Shown piece by piece: positions 1 to 9,234 of a stretch of DNA of 64,000 nt. Origin of the DNA: Ascidiimonas aurantiaca (GTDB lineage Bacteria > Bacteroidota > Bacteroidia > Flavobacteriales > Flavobacteriaceae); the NCBI RefSeq assembly GCF_037646345.1, contig NZ_JBBEWR010000009.1:158247-222246 (forward strand). The letters are read 5' to 3'. A program made the translations under genes and the position numbers. How positions within the stretch are numbered: the first letter of the stretch is position 1; every line of letters starts with the position of its first letter. A model generated the notes under the pieces. It was not told where the DNA came from. It saw only the letters and a program-made list of their open reading frames with translations, and did not search any database.

Positions 1-149
1 GGATCATAAACCTCCAGCTTACCGTTGGGTGAAGCAGTTCCTATTCCTACATTATCGTTGGTACTTAGATTAGAACCATTATCTGTCCATTGCGCATTCA
101 CCGTTAAAAAAACAGTAAACAGGAAGAGAGAGAGAATACATTTTTTCAT
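1..149 (-). CDS. Tail-fibre-like NVGIGT-repeat secreted protein (5' end only)
   Basis: Only the first 49 or so codons are inside the window. The start codon is the complement of 147-149. The N-terminus is a signal peptide (MKKCILSLFLFTVFLTVNAQ), followed by a segment ending NVGIGTASPNGKLEVYD. This N(V)GIGT-x-P-xxKLxV unit is the hallmark of the large Bacteroidota family of secreted tail-fibre-like proteins, four more of which lie in this window (6613, 13935, 18985, 32316). Those have a conserved C-terminal coiled-coil module that is out of view here. Function is unknown. It is divergent from the lipoprotein gene at 417. Confidence 0.8.
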   Translation of the reverse strand, partial: MKKCILSLFLFTVFLTVNAQWTDNGSNLSTNDNVGIGTASPNGKLEVYD

Positions 150-218
150 TAATCTTTATTTAAGTTATTAAAATGGGTCATGACTAGTTAATAAACATAT
201 CTTATCGTGTTTATTTTT

Positions 219-249
219 CTTTCAAATATACTTTTTTGTAAGTTTAATA
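219..249 (+). promoter_or_regulatory. T-rich promoter-like box
   Basis: The stretch TTTCAAATATAC is followed by a T-run and GTAAGTTTAATAG. A near-identical block sits at 22784-22812 upstream of the gene at 23013. Its second half matches the T-rich box of the longer upstream elements at 1258, 8070, 35708 and 43224. It is probably the promoter for the gene at 417, but no transcription start can be proved from sequence. Confidence 0.4.
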
Positions 250-416
250 GAAAGAGTATTTTATCATAAGAACCTACTGTAAAGTATTTATGATATGTAT
301 TAGAACATAATTGATGCAGGAGTATATAGTTAATTTATATTCTTCATTCTTATTCGGTTTACATTAGAAACCAATAAAGGCAACCTTTTGGTTAATTTCA
401 CATCTAAAAAGAAAAA

Positions 417-1028
417 ATGCCTAAAAAACTATGTATTTTTATACTCATAGCTCCTTTATTGATGGCTTTTCAATGTGAAGACGAGTTTGAAGAAAGGCCA
501 TTAGTATATAATGTTTATAAAACTAAGGTAACCCCGGGATCCCATTTTTCTGTTAACGATACCATCTGGATCACCGGAAGAGTTTCCTCCAACGCCTTTG
601 ACGAATCGATGAATGATTCTGTTTTTTCCAACTCTCCTCAAAAAGATGTATTTTCTATTTATAAATTCTTTGAACCAAATGATCTCTCGAATGTTAGAGA
701 TGCCATTAACCAGTTTACATTGGTTTTTGAAATAGGACAGTTTTCATTTCTTCCCGTATGTGAGAACGCTCAAATACAGGCGTTACCCGAACTTGAAAAT
801 AACAGTGGCCTGTACATCTATAAAATAGGACTAAGGCCTATCACTACAGGAGACTACGTTATTAGCTGGCAAAATGCCATAATTCAAAACTCAGACAGAA
901 ACGAATTTATTATAGACAATTATCCTATTGAAAATAATCCAGATCAAATAGGGTTTAACAGTTGTGGTAGCCTTTCCTGGAGGTTCTTGAATGAATCTGA
1001 AAAGGAGTACTATTTCAAGGTACAATAA
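417..1028 (+). CDS. Putative lipoprotein of unknown function
   Basis: A 203-residue protein. The first 19 residues are hydrophobic and lead into a Cys at position 20 (MAFQCEDE). The acidic run after the Cys is typical of Bacteroidota surface lipoproteins, although Gln at -1 is not a classical lipobox residue. The mature part is soluble and probably beta-rich (TIWITGRVSS, YIYKIGLRPITTGDYVISW). It ends with a lone C and GSLSWRFLNESEKEYYFKVQ. No known domain was recognised. It is monocistronic, about 170 nt downstream of a T-rich promoter-like box, and 350 nt upstream of the NRPS-like gene. Confidence 0.65.
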   Translation: MPKKLCIFILIAPLLMAFQCEDEFEERPLVYNVYKTKVTPGSHFSVNDTIWITGRVSSNAFDESMNDSVFSNSPQKDVFSIYKFFEPNDLSNVRDAINQFTLVFEIGQFSFLPVCENAQIQALPELENNSGLYIYKIGLRPITTGDYVISWQNAIIQNSDRNEFIIDNYPIENNPDQIGFNSCGSLSWRFLNESEKEYYFKVQ

Positions 1029-1257
1029 AAAGAATTGTTTATACAAAATATGCCATACTTACATTAGAATTTCCTTATAAAAACATATCCTATACCATCC
1101 GGCTATAAGCCTTACTTAGTATTTCTCTTCATTTCAAGTACTTAATAAGCAGCATTGTATGAACACTGCTAGTACATTTAGTTATACACTGTGTACTTAT
1201 ATCTCTGTACACAACACATATGAATGTGTAAAAACTTTTCACTTACTAAATCTATAT

Positions 1258-1317
1258 CTTACTTAAAAAGTAAGTTTTTGCATAAAAAATTAGTGTAATA
1301 CCTGTATTTTTATAAGA
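1258..1317 (+). promoter_or_regulatory. Conserved upstream element, copy 1 (before the NRPS-like gene)
   Basis: A perfect palindrome CTTACTT-AAA-AAGTAAG (1258-1274) is followed by TTTTTGCA, then TAATACCTGTATTTTTATAAG. The same order (palindrome, TTGCA, ACCTGTA plus T-run plus TAAG) recurs at 8070-8176, 35708-35803 and 43224-43331. Two further inverted repeats lie just upstream: GTGTAC with GTACAC (1191-1212) and ACACAT-atga-ATGTGT (1214-1229). Likely a promoter/operator shared by a small regulon (inference). Confidence 0.5.
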
Positions 1318-1378
1318 GTATATATATGCTGGTTAATATTTAAAAAAAGCGAATCTAATTACAAAAAAGAAGAAACAA

Positions 1379-4300
1379 ATGGAAACATTGAACAGCTTTA
1401 CCCCAGGCTCAGAGAACGGAGAAATTACAGATAACCCGAGGCGCACATTATATGCAGCAGGAGTAAAACAGGAAGAAAATAGTGTTGGAAAAACTACTCA
1501 GGATGGGCAAATAGTCATGGAAAAAATATCTGCTCAAAAAGCGGAGATTGATCTGGAGGCCACTATTTGCGGTCTTATTGTGAGACAAATGCAGGAACAC
1601 CCGGAACAGGTAGCGATTATAGACGGTGAGATCAAAATTGATTATAAACGCCTGATAAAAAGGGCAGGGGAGGTAGCCGGAGAACTCAGGAATCGTGGTG
1701 TAGAACCCGGGTCATTAGTCGGTGTATGTATGAACCGCTCCTGGGAACTGGTGGCAGCGTTACTGGGGGTAATGCAGTCAGGATGTGCCTATGTGCCACT
1801 GGACCCTGCGTATCCAAAAGGCCGGATACAATATATGTTAACCCATTCAAGGGCTGTTACGGCTATTGTAGATAATGACCATACTGCCAGCCTCTGTAGT
1901 GAATTGTGCGAATTGGTATGGATGAACAAAGTGGGTAAACATACAGATACTTCAATACGCGCCTCGGCAAACCACCTGGCCTATGTGATCTACACTTCCG
2001 GTTCAACGGGACGTCCCAAAGGAGTAGCTGTTGAACATAAAAGTGTGGTGGCTATGCACTGGGCTATGCGCGAGAAATTCAGTGATGAAGAGTTGAAAGG
2101 GGTATTTGCAGGGGCCTCTGTTTGTTTCGATACCTCGGTACTGGAAATTATGGGTACACTCTCCCTGGGAGGCACCATTATATTGGCTAAGAATGCGTTA
2201 GACCTAACCCGACTACCTGCAAAAGATGAGGTGAGAACTTGTGTAATGGTTGCATCAGCCATGCAGGCCTTACTGGCTGTCGAAAAACTCCCTAAAGGCC
2301 TGCAGTGTCTTGTCTTTGGCGGTGAGGCACTCAAGCGCTCACTTGTAGAGCAGGTGTATGCGCTAAAACCGGGGCTACGCATTCTAAATGCATATGGCCC
2401 TACCGAAGATACAGTGTATTCTACTATTGCCGAAGTGCCTCCGGGTACCGGTTTGGTTACCATTGGAAGGTCAGTACCCGGTTCTCGTGCGTATATTTTA
2501 GACGATGCTTTACAGCCGGTTGCCACCGGGGAAGCAGGAGAATTGTACTTAGCCGGAAACAAGCTGGCACGCGGATACCTGTACGACGCAGCGTTGACCA
2601 AAGAGCGCTTTATAGATAGGGAACCCAGTGCGTATATTCCCGATAAGCGATTGTACAAAACAGGCGATTTATGCCGCTGGACCGAAAATAGAGAGATCGA
2701 ATTTCTAGGGCGTGCTGACCAGCAGGTAAAGATAAGAGGCTTTCGAATAGAACTGGAAGAAATTGAATCGGCACTGGAATCTATGCAGGGCATTAATGCC
2801 GCCGCAGCCGCAGCAATAGACGGAGATACAGGCCAAAAAATACTCGTGGTTTTTGTAGTAAGCAGCGATCAAACAATAACCGAGGCAAAGATCAAAACAT
2901 ATCTGTCAGAACGGCTCCCTAAATACATGGTTCCCCAGGTAGTAAGATATCTGGATGAACTACCGCTCTTACCGAATGATAAGCTAGATCGCAAAAAACT
3001 TATGGATCTGGAAAAAGAGGTGCGTTTGGAACAAAGTATTCATATTGCCAGCTATCCCAACGGTCATACAGATGGTTTGACAGGTGCAAATCATGAACAA
3101 CAGGCCGCCATACTATTTACCATACAGCGTGAAGTGGCGGCACTGCTTAACCTGGGCGACATTACCAAGGTAGTACCCGATCACTCATTCGATGCGCTTG
3201 GTCTGGATTCGCTCTCTACACTGGAGTTCAGTCGCCGACTCTCCAAAGTATTGGGCAAAGAGGTATCGGCTCGTTCTATCCTGGAGCATTCTACACCAAA
3301 CGCACTGGCTCAGTATATGTGCAGAATAACCGCAAGAGAAACAGATACTGTCTTTTCAGATACGCAGGGTAGTGTATTACAAGATACACTGGCCGGCTTT
3401 CAAACCAATATTCAGTTCAGTCACCCTACTTTTCAGGCTGCAAATGCACCCTCTTGGAGCGTTAATGATAAAAGTAAACTTGTACAGGAGCTCATTCGCA
3501 TGGTGAACGATCACCGTAGAAACCCCTATGGTAAAGTATTGCGTACCGGAAGCTCTGCCAGAGGTATTGTGGAAGATACTTATCACCATGAAGAACAGGA
3601 AGCTATTATATGGTCAACCAATTTGTATTTTGGTCTGAACCGTGACCCGGAGATCATAGCAGAAGCTTCCAGAGCACTAAAGCACTTTGGTACCGGGATG
3701 GGTATTTCGGCAGCAGCGACCGGTATGACAAATCAGCACCAGGATTTTGAAAACGAGTTCGCCAATCTGGTTGGAAAGCCTGCAGCCTGTCTTTTTCCCA
3801 CCGGGTACACCGCCAATCTGGGAGCAATATCAGGGCTTCTGGGAGAAAATGATGTAGTGGTTCTCGATCAGCTCTGTCACGCATCTATTGTAGATGGTGC
3901 TCGTCTCAGTGGGGCAACTATTAGGACATTTCGGCACAACAATGCATCAGACCTGGCGGCTGTTCTTAAAACTGAAGTATCTCCTTACCGCACGGTGCTG
4001 GTAGTACTGGAAAGCGTTTACAGCATGGGCGAAGGTACGGCACCCGTAGCCCAGATTGTACGTACCGCAAAAAAATACAATGCACTGGTATTAGTAGATG
4101 AGGCACACTCTTTCGGTTTTTATGGTGAAAGAGGTGCAGGTATTTGCGCCGCTCAGGGAGTTACCGAAGAAGTAGATTTTATCATGACCACCCTTAGTAA
4201 AGCTTTAGGGAGTATTGGCGGGGTGATTGCAGCCAGCCAGCAGCACATCGATCTGTTGAAGTCGTCTTCCAGAGCGTATATCTTTCAGGCATCCATTAGT

Positions 4301-5044
4301 CCGGCAGATATAGCTGCGGCACTAGCATCACTGCGACGACTTCGTTCTGACAATACCTTACGTGAGCAACTATGGGATATGACCCGATACATGCGCCGGC
4401 GATTTGAAGAAGAAGGATATGATCTGGGAACCGGAGACGGGCCTATCGTCACGCCTCATTTTAAAGATAAAGACAAATTGTATGCAATAGTACAGAGTTT
4501 GTATAAACGTGGGGTCCAAACGCTGGCCGTGACCTATCCTATAGTCGAAATGGGTCGTGGCCGTTTGAGACTCATTTGCTCTGCTGCACATACCCGGGAA
4601 GATATTGACAAAACTCTGGAAGCTCTCAAGGAAGCAGAACGTGAAGTAGATGAGCAGTTTGCAGTGGCTCATAAAGAAACAAGAGATAAAGATATGAAAC
4701 GCACAGATATCGAAGGCTGGGCCCATACGTTTACGGCCTTCCTTAAAGAATGGATAGCTCAGGCTTCTTTTCCAACCCCCAACCTCGCTATATCAGTACG
4801 TGTTTCTGAAACGTCTGAACCTGTCACCATTTTAATAAAAGATGGAAACGTAACGCAAGATACACTTAAAGAACACAATGTACCCGTTTGTTCACTGCTC
4901 CTTACCGAAAGAGATGTAGTTACCGCTTTGCAGTATTTTGATGTTCAGGGGTTACTTTATAGTATTAGTGAGGGAACCTGTGTATTACAAGGCCAGGTAG
5001 AACCTTTTATATGGTTTGTAGCGCGAATGGTGGACAAGTGTTAG
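1379..5044 (+). CDS. A-PCP-alpha-oxoamine synthase-SCP2-like fused enzyme (NRPS-like)
   Basis: A single 1221-residue chain. Residues 55-550 form an adenylation domain with clear core motifs: TSGSTGRPKG (206-215), FDTS (250-253, keeping the Asp that binds an amino-acid amine), NAYGPTED (337-344), YKTGDLCRW (426-434) and the A10 lysine K535. Residues 575-650 are a carrier domain with phosphopantetheine site Ser611 (GLDSLS). Residues 720-1090 are a fold-type I PLP enzyme of the alpha-oxoamine synthase family (DEAHSFGFYGERGAG, 907-921; PLP lysine K941 in LSKALGSIGG). The final 110 residues resemble an SCP2 sterol-carrier fold. Family knowledge implies an amino acid is activated, tethered, and condensed with decarboxylation of a second amino acid to release an aminoketone. 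The substrates are unknown. No phosphopantetheinyl transferase or export gene is adjacent. An internal Met47 is an alternative start. Confidence 0.88.
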   Translation: METLNSFTPGSENGEITDNPRRTLYAAGVKQEENSVGKTTQDGQIVMEKISAQKAEIDLEATICGLIVRQMQEHPEQVAIIDGEIKIDYKRLIKRAGEVAGELRNRGVEPGSLVGVCMNRSWELVAALLGVMQSGCAYVPLDPAYPKGRIQYMLTHSRAVTAIVDNDHTASLCSELCELVWMNKVGKHTDTSIRASANHLAYVIYTSGSTGRPKGVAVEHKSVVAMHWAMREKFSDEELKGVFAGASVCFDTSVLEIMGTLSLGGTIILAKNALDLTRLPAKDEVRTCVMVASAMQALLAVEKLPKGLQCLVFGGEALKRSLVEQVYALKPGLRILNAYGPTEDTVYSTIAEVPPGTGLVTIGRSVPGSRAYILDDALQPVATGEAGELYLAGNKLARGYLYDAALTKERFIDREPSAYIPDKRLYKTGDLCRWTENREIEFLGRADQQVKIRGFRIELEEIESALESMQGINAAAAAAIDGDTGQKILVVFVVSSDQTITEAKIKTYLSERLPKYMVPQVVRYLDELPLLPNDKLDRKKLMDLEKEVRLEQSIHIASYPNGHTDGLTGANHEQQAAILFTIQREVAALLNLGDITKVVPDHSFDALGLDSLSTLEFSRRLSKVLGKEVSARSILEHSTPNALAQYMCRITARETDTVFSDTQGSVLQDTLAGFQTNIQFSHPTFQAANAPSWSVNDKSKLVQELIRMVNDHRRNPYGKVLRTGSSARGIVEDTYHHEEQEAIIWSTNLYFGLNRDPEIIAEASRALKHFGTGMGISAAATGMTNQHQDFENEFANLVGKPAACLFPTGYTANLGAISGLLGENDVVVLDQLCHASIVDGARLSGATIRTFRHNNASDLAAVLKTEVSPYRTVLVVLESVYSMGEGTAPVAQIVRTAKKYNALVLVDEAHSFGFYGERGAGICAAQGVTEEVDFIMTTLSKALGSIGGVIAASQQHIDLLKSSSRAYIFQASISPADIAAALASLRRLRSDNTLREQLWDMTRYMRRRFEEEGYDLGTGDGPIVTPHFKDKDKLYAIVQSLYKRGVQTLAVTYPIVEMGRGRLRLICSAAHTREDIDKTLEALKEAEREVDEQFAVAHKETRDKDMKRTDIEGWAHTFTAFLKEWIAQASFPTPNLAISVRVSETSEPVTILIKDGNVTQDTLKEHNVPVCSLLLTERDVVTALQYFDVQGLLYSISEGTCVLQGQVEPFIWFVARMVDKC

Positions 5045-5421
5045 AGCACTTCTTATTCTGTTTGATGGGAGGAGGGGTACGATCAACTCTCTCCATAGTA
5101 AAATTTGCCAGATAGTCATACCTTTATTATCTGTCAAAATATCAGAGTATATATATTAAAAAATACATATGACTAACTGCCATATGAAGGTATTTTAGTA
5201 TTTGTTATTTTTAGTAATAGAGTAGAGCGAATATCAAACTATCTGATTTTTAATGCTATATTTTAAAAATCATTGCATCACCTGTAAAGTAGTTTACTAA
5301 GGATGTAATACATTAAGAAACATTATTAAAATCTTTAGCTTTTTACTTACTTGTTAAATTATTTTCTAAAGGTGTTTTGGCATATATGTTGACTGAATCA
5401 TGAAATTATAAATTTAAAACC
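5045..5421. other. Gene-free AT-rich spacer
   Basis: I see no coding region and no convincing hairpin-plus-T-run terminator after the NRPS-like gene. The last 100 nt presumably hold the promoter of the beta-barrel gene at 5422. Confidence 0.4.
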
Positions 5422-6072
5422 ATGATCATGACAAGATTTATTACGGGATGCTTAGTACTATTTACTACCCTAAGTATGGCTCAGGAAACGCAAGAAAACT
5501 TTTTAATAGAAAAAGGAACCTGGAGTTTAGAAGGTGATTTTTCGATCACTACCGAAAAGGTTGAAGATTTGATTATTGATGATGTCGTTAACGATGAATT
5601 CAATTTCATAATTTTACCAAAAATTGGTTATGCAGTTAGTGACAATCTGCTTCTGGGTTTAGGTTTAGGATATGAGTATTCAGAAGGTAGTTTTAAAAGT
5701 CAGGAACCATCCTTTGATAACGAAGTAGAGTCTAATGCTTTCATTGTCTTTTCATATATAAAGAAATTTATTCCTGTTGGTAAAAAACTCGCTTTTCACA
5801 TACAGGGTGAAATTAATTATTCACAAGGCAATAGCGACTTTAACAGTAATGGTTTTGAAAGCAAATCAAAAATTAAAACCTTCTTTATTGGGGCCAGGCC
5901 AGGTATAACGTATGGATTGTCTAAAAACCTTTTAATTCATGCTAACTTTGGCTCTTTAGGTTATAATAATACTAGAAGAGAATCGGATGGAGAAAATACT
6001 TTTGAAAACAATTTTTTTGAGTTTAACCTTCGTTCTTCCAGTTTGCGATTTGGCTTTGCGGTACTCTTGTAA
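5422..6072 (+). CDS. Outer-membrane beta-barrel protein
   Basis: A 216-residue protein with a signal peptide (cleavage after SMA, about residue 20). The mature chain alternates aromatic/hydrophobic and polar residues in strand-length pieces (YAVSDNLLLGLGLGYEY, NAFIVFSYIKKFIPV, LAFHIQGEINYSQG, FFIGARPGITYGLSKN) and ends in hydrophobic strands rather than an aromatic C-terminus. This fits an eight-stranded OmpA/OmpX-type or porin-family barrel. Likely monocistronic. The substrate or role is unknown. ATG at 5428 is an alternative start two codons later. Confidence 0.75.
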   Translation: MIMTRFITGCLVLFTTLSMAQETQENFLIEKGTWSLEGDFSITTEKVEDLIIDDVVNDEFNFIILPKIGYAVSDNLLLGLGLGYEYSEGSFKSQEPSFDNEVESNAFIVFSYIKKFIPVGKKLAFHIQGEINYSQGNSDFNSNGFESKSKIKTFFIGARPGITYGLSKNLLIHANFGSLGYNNTRRESDGENTFENNFFEFNLRSSSLRFGFAVLL

Positions 6073-6222
6073 ACCAATAAGGTAAAATCGGTAAAGGTAT
6101 TCAGGTATTTTTATTGTACAGTTCACCATGATATTTGGAGAGATCCTGTAACCCGGGTTGCAGGATCTTTGACTGCTGCTGCTATAAAATCCGGTTTCTG
6201 AAGATACTTGTTAAAAACAAAA

Positions 6223-6351
6223 GCAAAAACCTTCTTTTCCCCGGGTTTCCTGAAGTCGGGGTACCTTTTCAAGTATCTTTTTTCCCTGAAAATACATGAT
6301 GGGTAATAAGGAAAAAACCAGGATAGCTCCTGCAAAATACTTAAAACTCAT
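6223..6351 (-). pseudogene. 5' remnant of a duplicated SGNH-hydrolase gene
   Basis: Read from ATG at 6351 the frame gives MSFKYFAGAILVFSLLPIMY and continues to the EKVPRL..RGKEGF stretch. This is nearly the same as the N-terminus of the intact hydrolase at 17990-18799. Homology stops at about 6223, so everything from the catalytic GES motif onward is missing. The upstream DNA (6352-6461) also matches the upstream DNA of the intact gene (18800-18912). Both copies are followed by a divergent tail-fibre-like gene, so a two-gene segment was duplicated and this half decayed. The rest of 6073-6612 shows no gene. Confidence 0.75.
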
Positions 6352-6612
6352 AACAAGAGTTAGTTATACAATATAACATTCCATCATCAGTAAAAACTGT
6401 AAGAGAGTTGCTAAAGAAACTGTTTTCTATATGTACGAAAAAAAGGGTTAATAATTATATTTAGACGAGTAGTTTTACGTTTTTATGAATAGCCGTATTC
6501 ATTAGTTAACATGGGACAGGTCTTACTAAAAATCATTTTTAAAAATGTAGAACCCGTTAAGAGTAAACAGAAAAAACAATTTGTATATCAAATTAAAAAT
6601 CAATAAAACACC

Positions 6613-7503
6613 ATGAAAAAAAGTATCATTTGTATAGCTTTATTAGGACTCATCTCCATAAGTAACGCCCAACAAACCGTAGAAGGAATAGATTTTCGAA
6701 AAGAGGATGTAAGTTACAACCCCAATGGGGTACACGAATCTCATTTATACCAATTGAATAGGTTATCCCTCGCTCTTAAATCAGAAAATAATGCGTTTAG
6801 GATTGAGGACTGGCGCCTGGGAAGCAGTAATATAAAAACCCTTTTATCGGTAAATCTTAATGGAGACATTGGAGTAGGTGTATCAAATGCCAATCAAAAA
6901 CTACAAATATTTAATCCGTTGCCATTTAATCCTAATTATGGGGATGCCTCCCAGGATCATATCTCTTTATTATCCAATGATCCTGGAATGGGTAATTACT
7001 TCGGTGGTATTACATGGAAGTCCTCCGATGGCAGGAGAAGAGCTGCTATCACGGCTACAAGAGAAAATATAGATACAGATTTTGTAGGGATAGCCTTTTT
7101 TACTCAGGGTACAGATGGGCCGGGGCCTATGTATGAAAGCATGAGGATTACAAGAAATGGGAACGTTGGTATCGGGACAAAGAATCCTGATATGAAATTA
7201 ACCGTAAAAGGGAAAATTCATGCAGAAGAGGTAAAAATAGATCTGAATGTTCCTGCTCCGGATTATGTTTTTAAAGAAAATTATCCTTTGCGTAGTATTG
7301 AGGAGGTGGAAGCCTTTATTAAAGAGAATAGTCATTTGCCAGAAATACCATCGGCAAAAGAGTTTGAAGAAAACGGCATAATGCTGGCACAAATGAATTT
7401 GGATCTGCTGAAAAAGATAGAAGAACTTACACTTTACCTCATCAAACAGAATAAAGAAATTAAAAAGCTGAAAGAAAAAGTTCAGGAACTTGAAAATCAA
7501 TAA
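6613..7503 (+). CDS. Tail-fibre-like NVGIGT-repeat secreted protein
   Basis: A 296-residue protein with a signal peptide ending SNAQ. It carries NVGIGT/IGVG-type units (NVGIGTKNPDMKLTVKGKIH at about 185-204) and the conserved C-terminal module YVFKENYPLRSIEEVEAFI..HLPEIPSAKEFEENGIMLAQMNLDLLKKIEELTLY, which ends in a coiled coil. Such modules are very common in Flavobacteriia and are annotated as tail fibre or uncharacterised surface proteins. The coiled coil is expected to trimerise or assemble the fibre (inference). The last 100 residues are almost identical to the protein at 18985, and both genes sit beside copies of the same SGNH-hydrolase gene. Confidence 0.8.
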   Translation: MKKSIICIALLGLISISNAQQTVEGIDFRKEDVSYNPNGVHESHLYQLNRLSLALKSENNAFRIEDWRLGSSNIKTLLSVNLNGDIGVGVSNANQKLQIFNPLPFNPNYGDASQDHISLLSNDPGMGNYFGGITWKSSDGRRRAAITATRENIDTDFVGIAFFTQGTDGPGPMYESMRITRNGNVGIGTKNPDMKLTVKGKIHAEEVKIDLNVPAPDYVFKENYPLRSIEEVEAFIKENSHLPEIPSAKEFEENGIMLAQMNLDLLKKIEELTLYLIKQNKEIKKLKEKVQELENQ

Positions 7504-7588
7504 TGTAGTTGCCTTGAGGTATTCCTGGGTGGCTAATGAAATTCAACAAAGTCAGTATGATGGAGGATGTATCAGATAATATATACCT

Positions 7589-7966
7589 ATGGAAAAAATA
7601 GAACTATCAGAGTTTTTAAATAAGTTAAATTATAAATCCAGTATCAAAAAAGACCGGGTTATTATTAACCTTGGCTTAGGATTGGTTTGTGAAGTAAAAA
7701 AAGATACTAAAGATTCCTTTGTTGTCTATGGGCGATTAAAAGGCTGGAATTTTTTGACAGGACTTTTTAGCGTACGCGTAGAGATGCTTATGGTGTATGT
7801 GTCTTTTTGGTTACTTTTTATTACCCTCTTATACTACCTATACGGGCTGCCCGATTTTATACCGGAATTTATCATCCTGTTGATTTTAGGATTAACCATA
7901 CTCTGGAGTGTATTTTACCTTATTCGATTTTATACGTTTAAACTCTATTGGAAAGCTGGATACTAA
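7589..7966 (+). CDS. Small two-helix membrane protein, unknown
   Basis: A 125-residue protein. Residues 1-60 are a soluble, basic-mixed N-domain (NKLNYKSSIKKDRVIINLGLGLVCEVKKD). Two transmembrane segments follow at roughly 66-86 (LMVYVSFWLLFITLLYYLYG) and 91-113 (FIILLILGLTILWSVFYLI), with a short basic tail. No family was recognised. A terminator follows about 45 nt after the stop. Confidence 0.6.
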   Translation: MEKIELSEFLNKLNYKSSIKKDRVIINLGLGLVCEVKKDTKDSFVVYGRLKGWNFLTGLFSVRVEMLMVYVSFWLLFITLLYYLYGLPDFIPEFIILLILGLTILWSVFYLIRFYTFKLYWKAGY

Positions 7967-8010
7967 ATAGACAGCGTAAAAACTAAAGCTGTATTTACGG
8001 TTCAACTCAC

Positions 8011-8042
8011 AAAAGGCTTTCTGTATAGGGAAGCCTTTTTTA
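8011..8042 (+). terminator. Rho-independent terminator
   Basis: Stem AAAAGGCTT (8011-8019) pairs with AAGCCTTTT (8031-8039), followed by more T residues. It ends the transcript of the membrane gene at 7589. Confidence 0.75.
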
Positions 8043-8069
8043 ATTGGGTGGTTTACTGTCATGCTTTAT

Positions 8070-8176
8070 GCTTACGGATATCTGTAAGCGTATAGACTAT
8101 TGTTTTAATACTTTGCACTATAAGGCATGTATTTCAATAACAAATTTACGTATATACTGTTTTTGTAAGTTTAAAA
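8070..8176 (+). promoter_or_regulatory. Conserved upstream element, copy 2 (before the oxygenase gene)
   Basis: Palindrome GCTTACGGATATCTGTAAGC (8070-8089, one G/T mismatch), then CTTTGCAC (8111-8118), GTATTTCAATAACAAATTTACG (as two pieces either side of 8140), and CTGTTTTTGTAAGTTTAAA. Same order of parts as copies at 1258, 35708 and 43224. About 235 nt separate its end from the oxygenase start at 8412. That leader is AT-rich and appears non-coding. Confidence 0.5.
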
Positions 8177-8411
8177 GATGGGTTTTTAATATATTACGCT
8201 GCTTTTTATGTATTATGTCGAAACACATCTTATCTGCATACCTGCCATTTAGAACTAAGAAAACTAAAAACCAAAATAAGATCATAATCAACGTAGTAAA
8301 GTGGGTGTGTCAAAAAAAATTAAAACAAACTTTCTTTACATATAAATTAAATATTAACTTTATTCCATATGCAGGAAATGCTGTATGTTTATTATTTAAT
8401 ACGTATTAAAA

Positions 8412-9011
8412 ATGATCACTTCCACCCCTAATGACTTCATAGATAAAGCCGGAGACCGGATACAATTACCTTTGCAGTTTGATGCATCCGAAATGTTAGA
8501 GGACCTTAAGATATTTAAAGATGCTAATTTTGTATATTATGATGTAGTTCCCTTAAGGGCTCCTGCACATCTGGTAGATTCTACGCTGCCATTCCCACCG
8601 CCGGCTGAAAACTATGCCGATGGTACCTGGACAGACTGGATGGATACCCCTACCTTAAAAAAATGCCCTTCCTTAATAAAGGTTATAGATACCTTTAAAG
8701 AACATGCCACCGTAAACTTGGTACGGTTATTACGCTTAGCTCCCAATTCGGTAGTAGAAGAACATGTTGATCCTACTCTGGGGATACATATAGAAGAATC
8801 TATGGTCAGGTTAACCATCCCCATTCAAACCAATGACCAGGTTGAATTTTATCTCAATAATGAAATCGTACCCATGAAACCGGGAGAATGCTGGTACCTA
8901 AAACTAACCGATCCTCATAAAGTGATCAATAACGGGCCTACAGAAAGAGTTAATTTAACTATCGACGTAATACCTAACGCCTGGGTGCGGTCCATGATAT
9001 TTGGGAACTAA
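8412..9011 (+). CDS. Aspartyl/asparaginyl beta-hydroxylase-like 2OG-Fe(II) oxygenase
   Basis: A 199-residue cytoplasmic protein. The C-terminal half carries the pattern of the Asp/Asn (and proline) hydroxylase cupin family. Candidate iron ligands are His118 and Asp120 (EEHVDP) and His169 (DPHKVINNG), and Arg179 (TERVNLTID) is placed to bind 2-oxoglutarate. The glycine turn PGECWYL lies between them. The family hydroxylates peptide-bound or free amino acids using 2-oxoglutarate and O2. The substrate here cannot be told. It shares its upstream element with the amino-acid-activating enzyme at 1379, so a role in the same pathway is possible but unproven. Confidence 0.75.
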   Translation: MITSTPNDFIDKAGDRIQLPLQFDASEMLEDLKIFKDANFVYYDVVPLRAPAHLVDSTLPFPPPAENYADGTWTDWMDTPTLKKCPSLIKVIDTFKEHATVNLVRLLRLAPNSVVEEHVDPTLGIHIEESMVRLTIPIQTNDQVEFYLNNEIVPMKPGECWYLKLTDPHKVINNGPTERVNLTIDVIPNAWVRSMIFGN

Positions 9012-9234
9012 ATCCTTTTTTTACCGGTATTTTATATTTTCTGGTCTGAATACGTAATTAAACAGCTTACAAACGGTACGTTAACGACAATCTGTAAGAT
9101 ATTCTTATCGTATGCCTGATGGACAAGGCAATTTTATAGTTAAAAAACAATGGCTTTAGCGCTATTGTATATATTTTTATCACTTCACAAGAGTTGGGGC
9201 CGCAGCCACAGCTGAAATTAAAAAAGTAAACTGC

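Noticed and set aside
1990..2793. Long leftward open frame inside the adenylation domain
   Set aside because: Antisense shadow of the A domain. The plus-strand frame has all core motifs and the shadow has none.
8044..8409. Open frame of 121 codons in the spacer before the oxygenase gene
   Set aside because: It overlaps the terminator tail and the conserved element. The product has odd composition (Cys and Phe-rich, no domain), and no promoter or start signal supports it.
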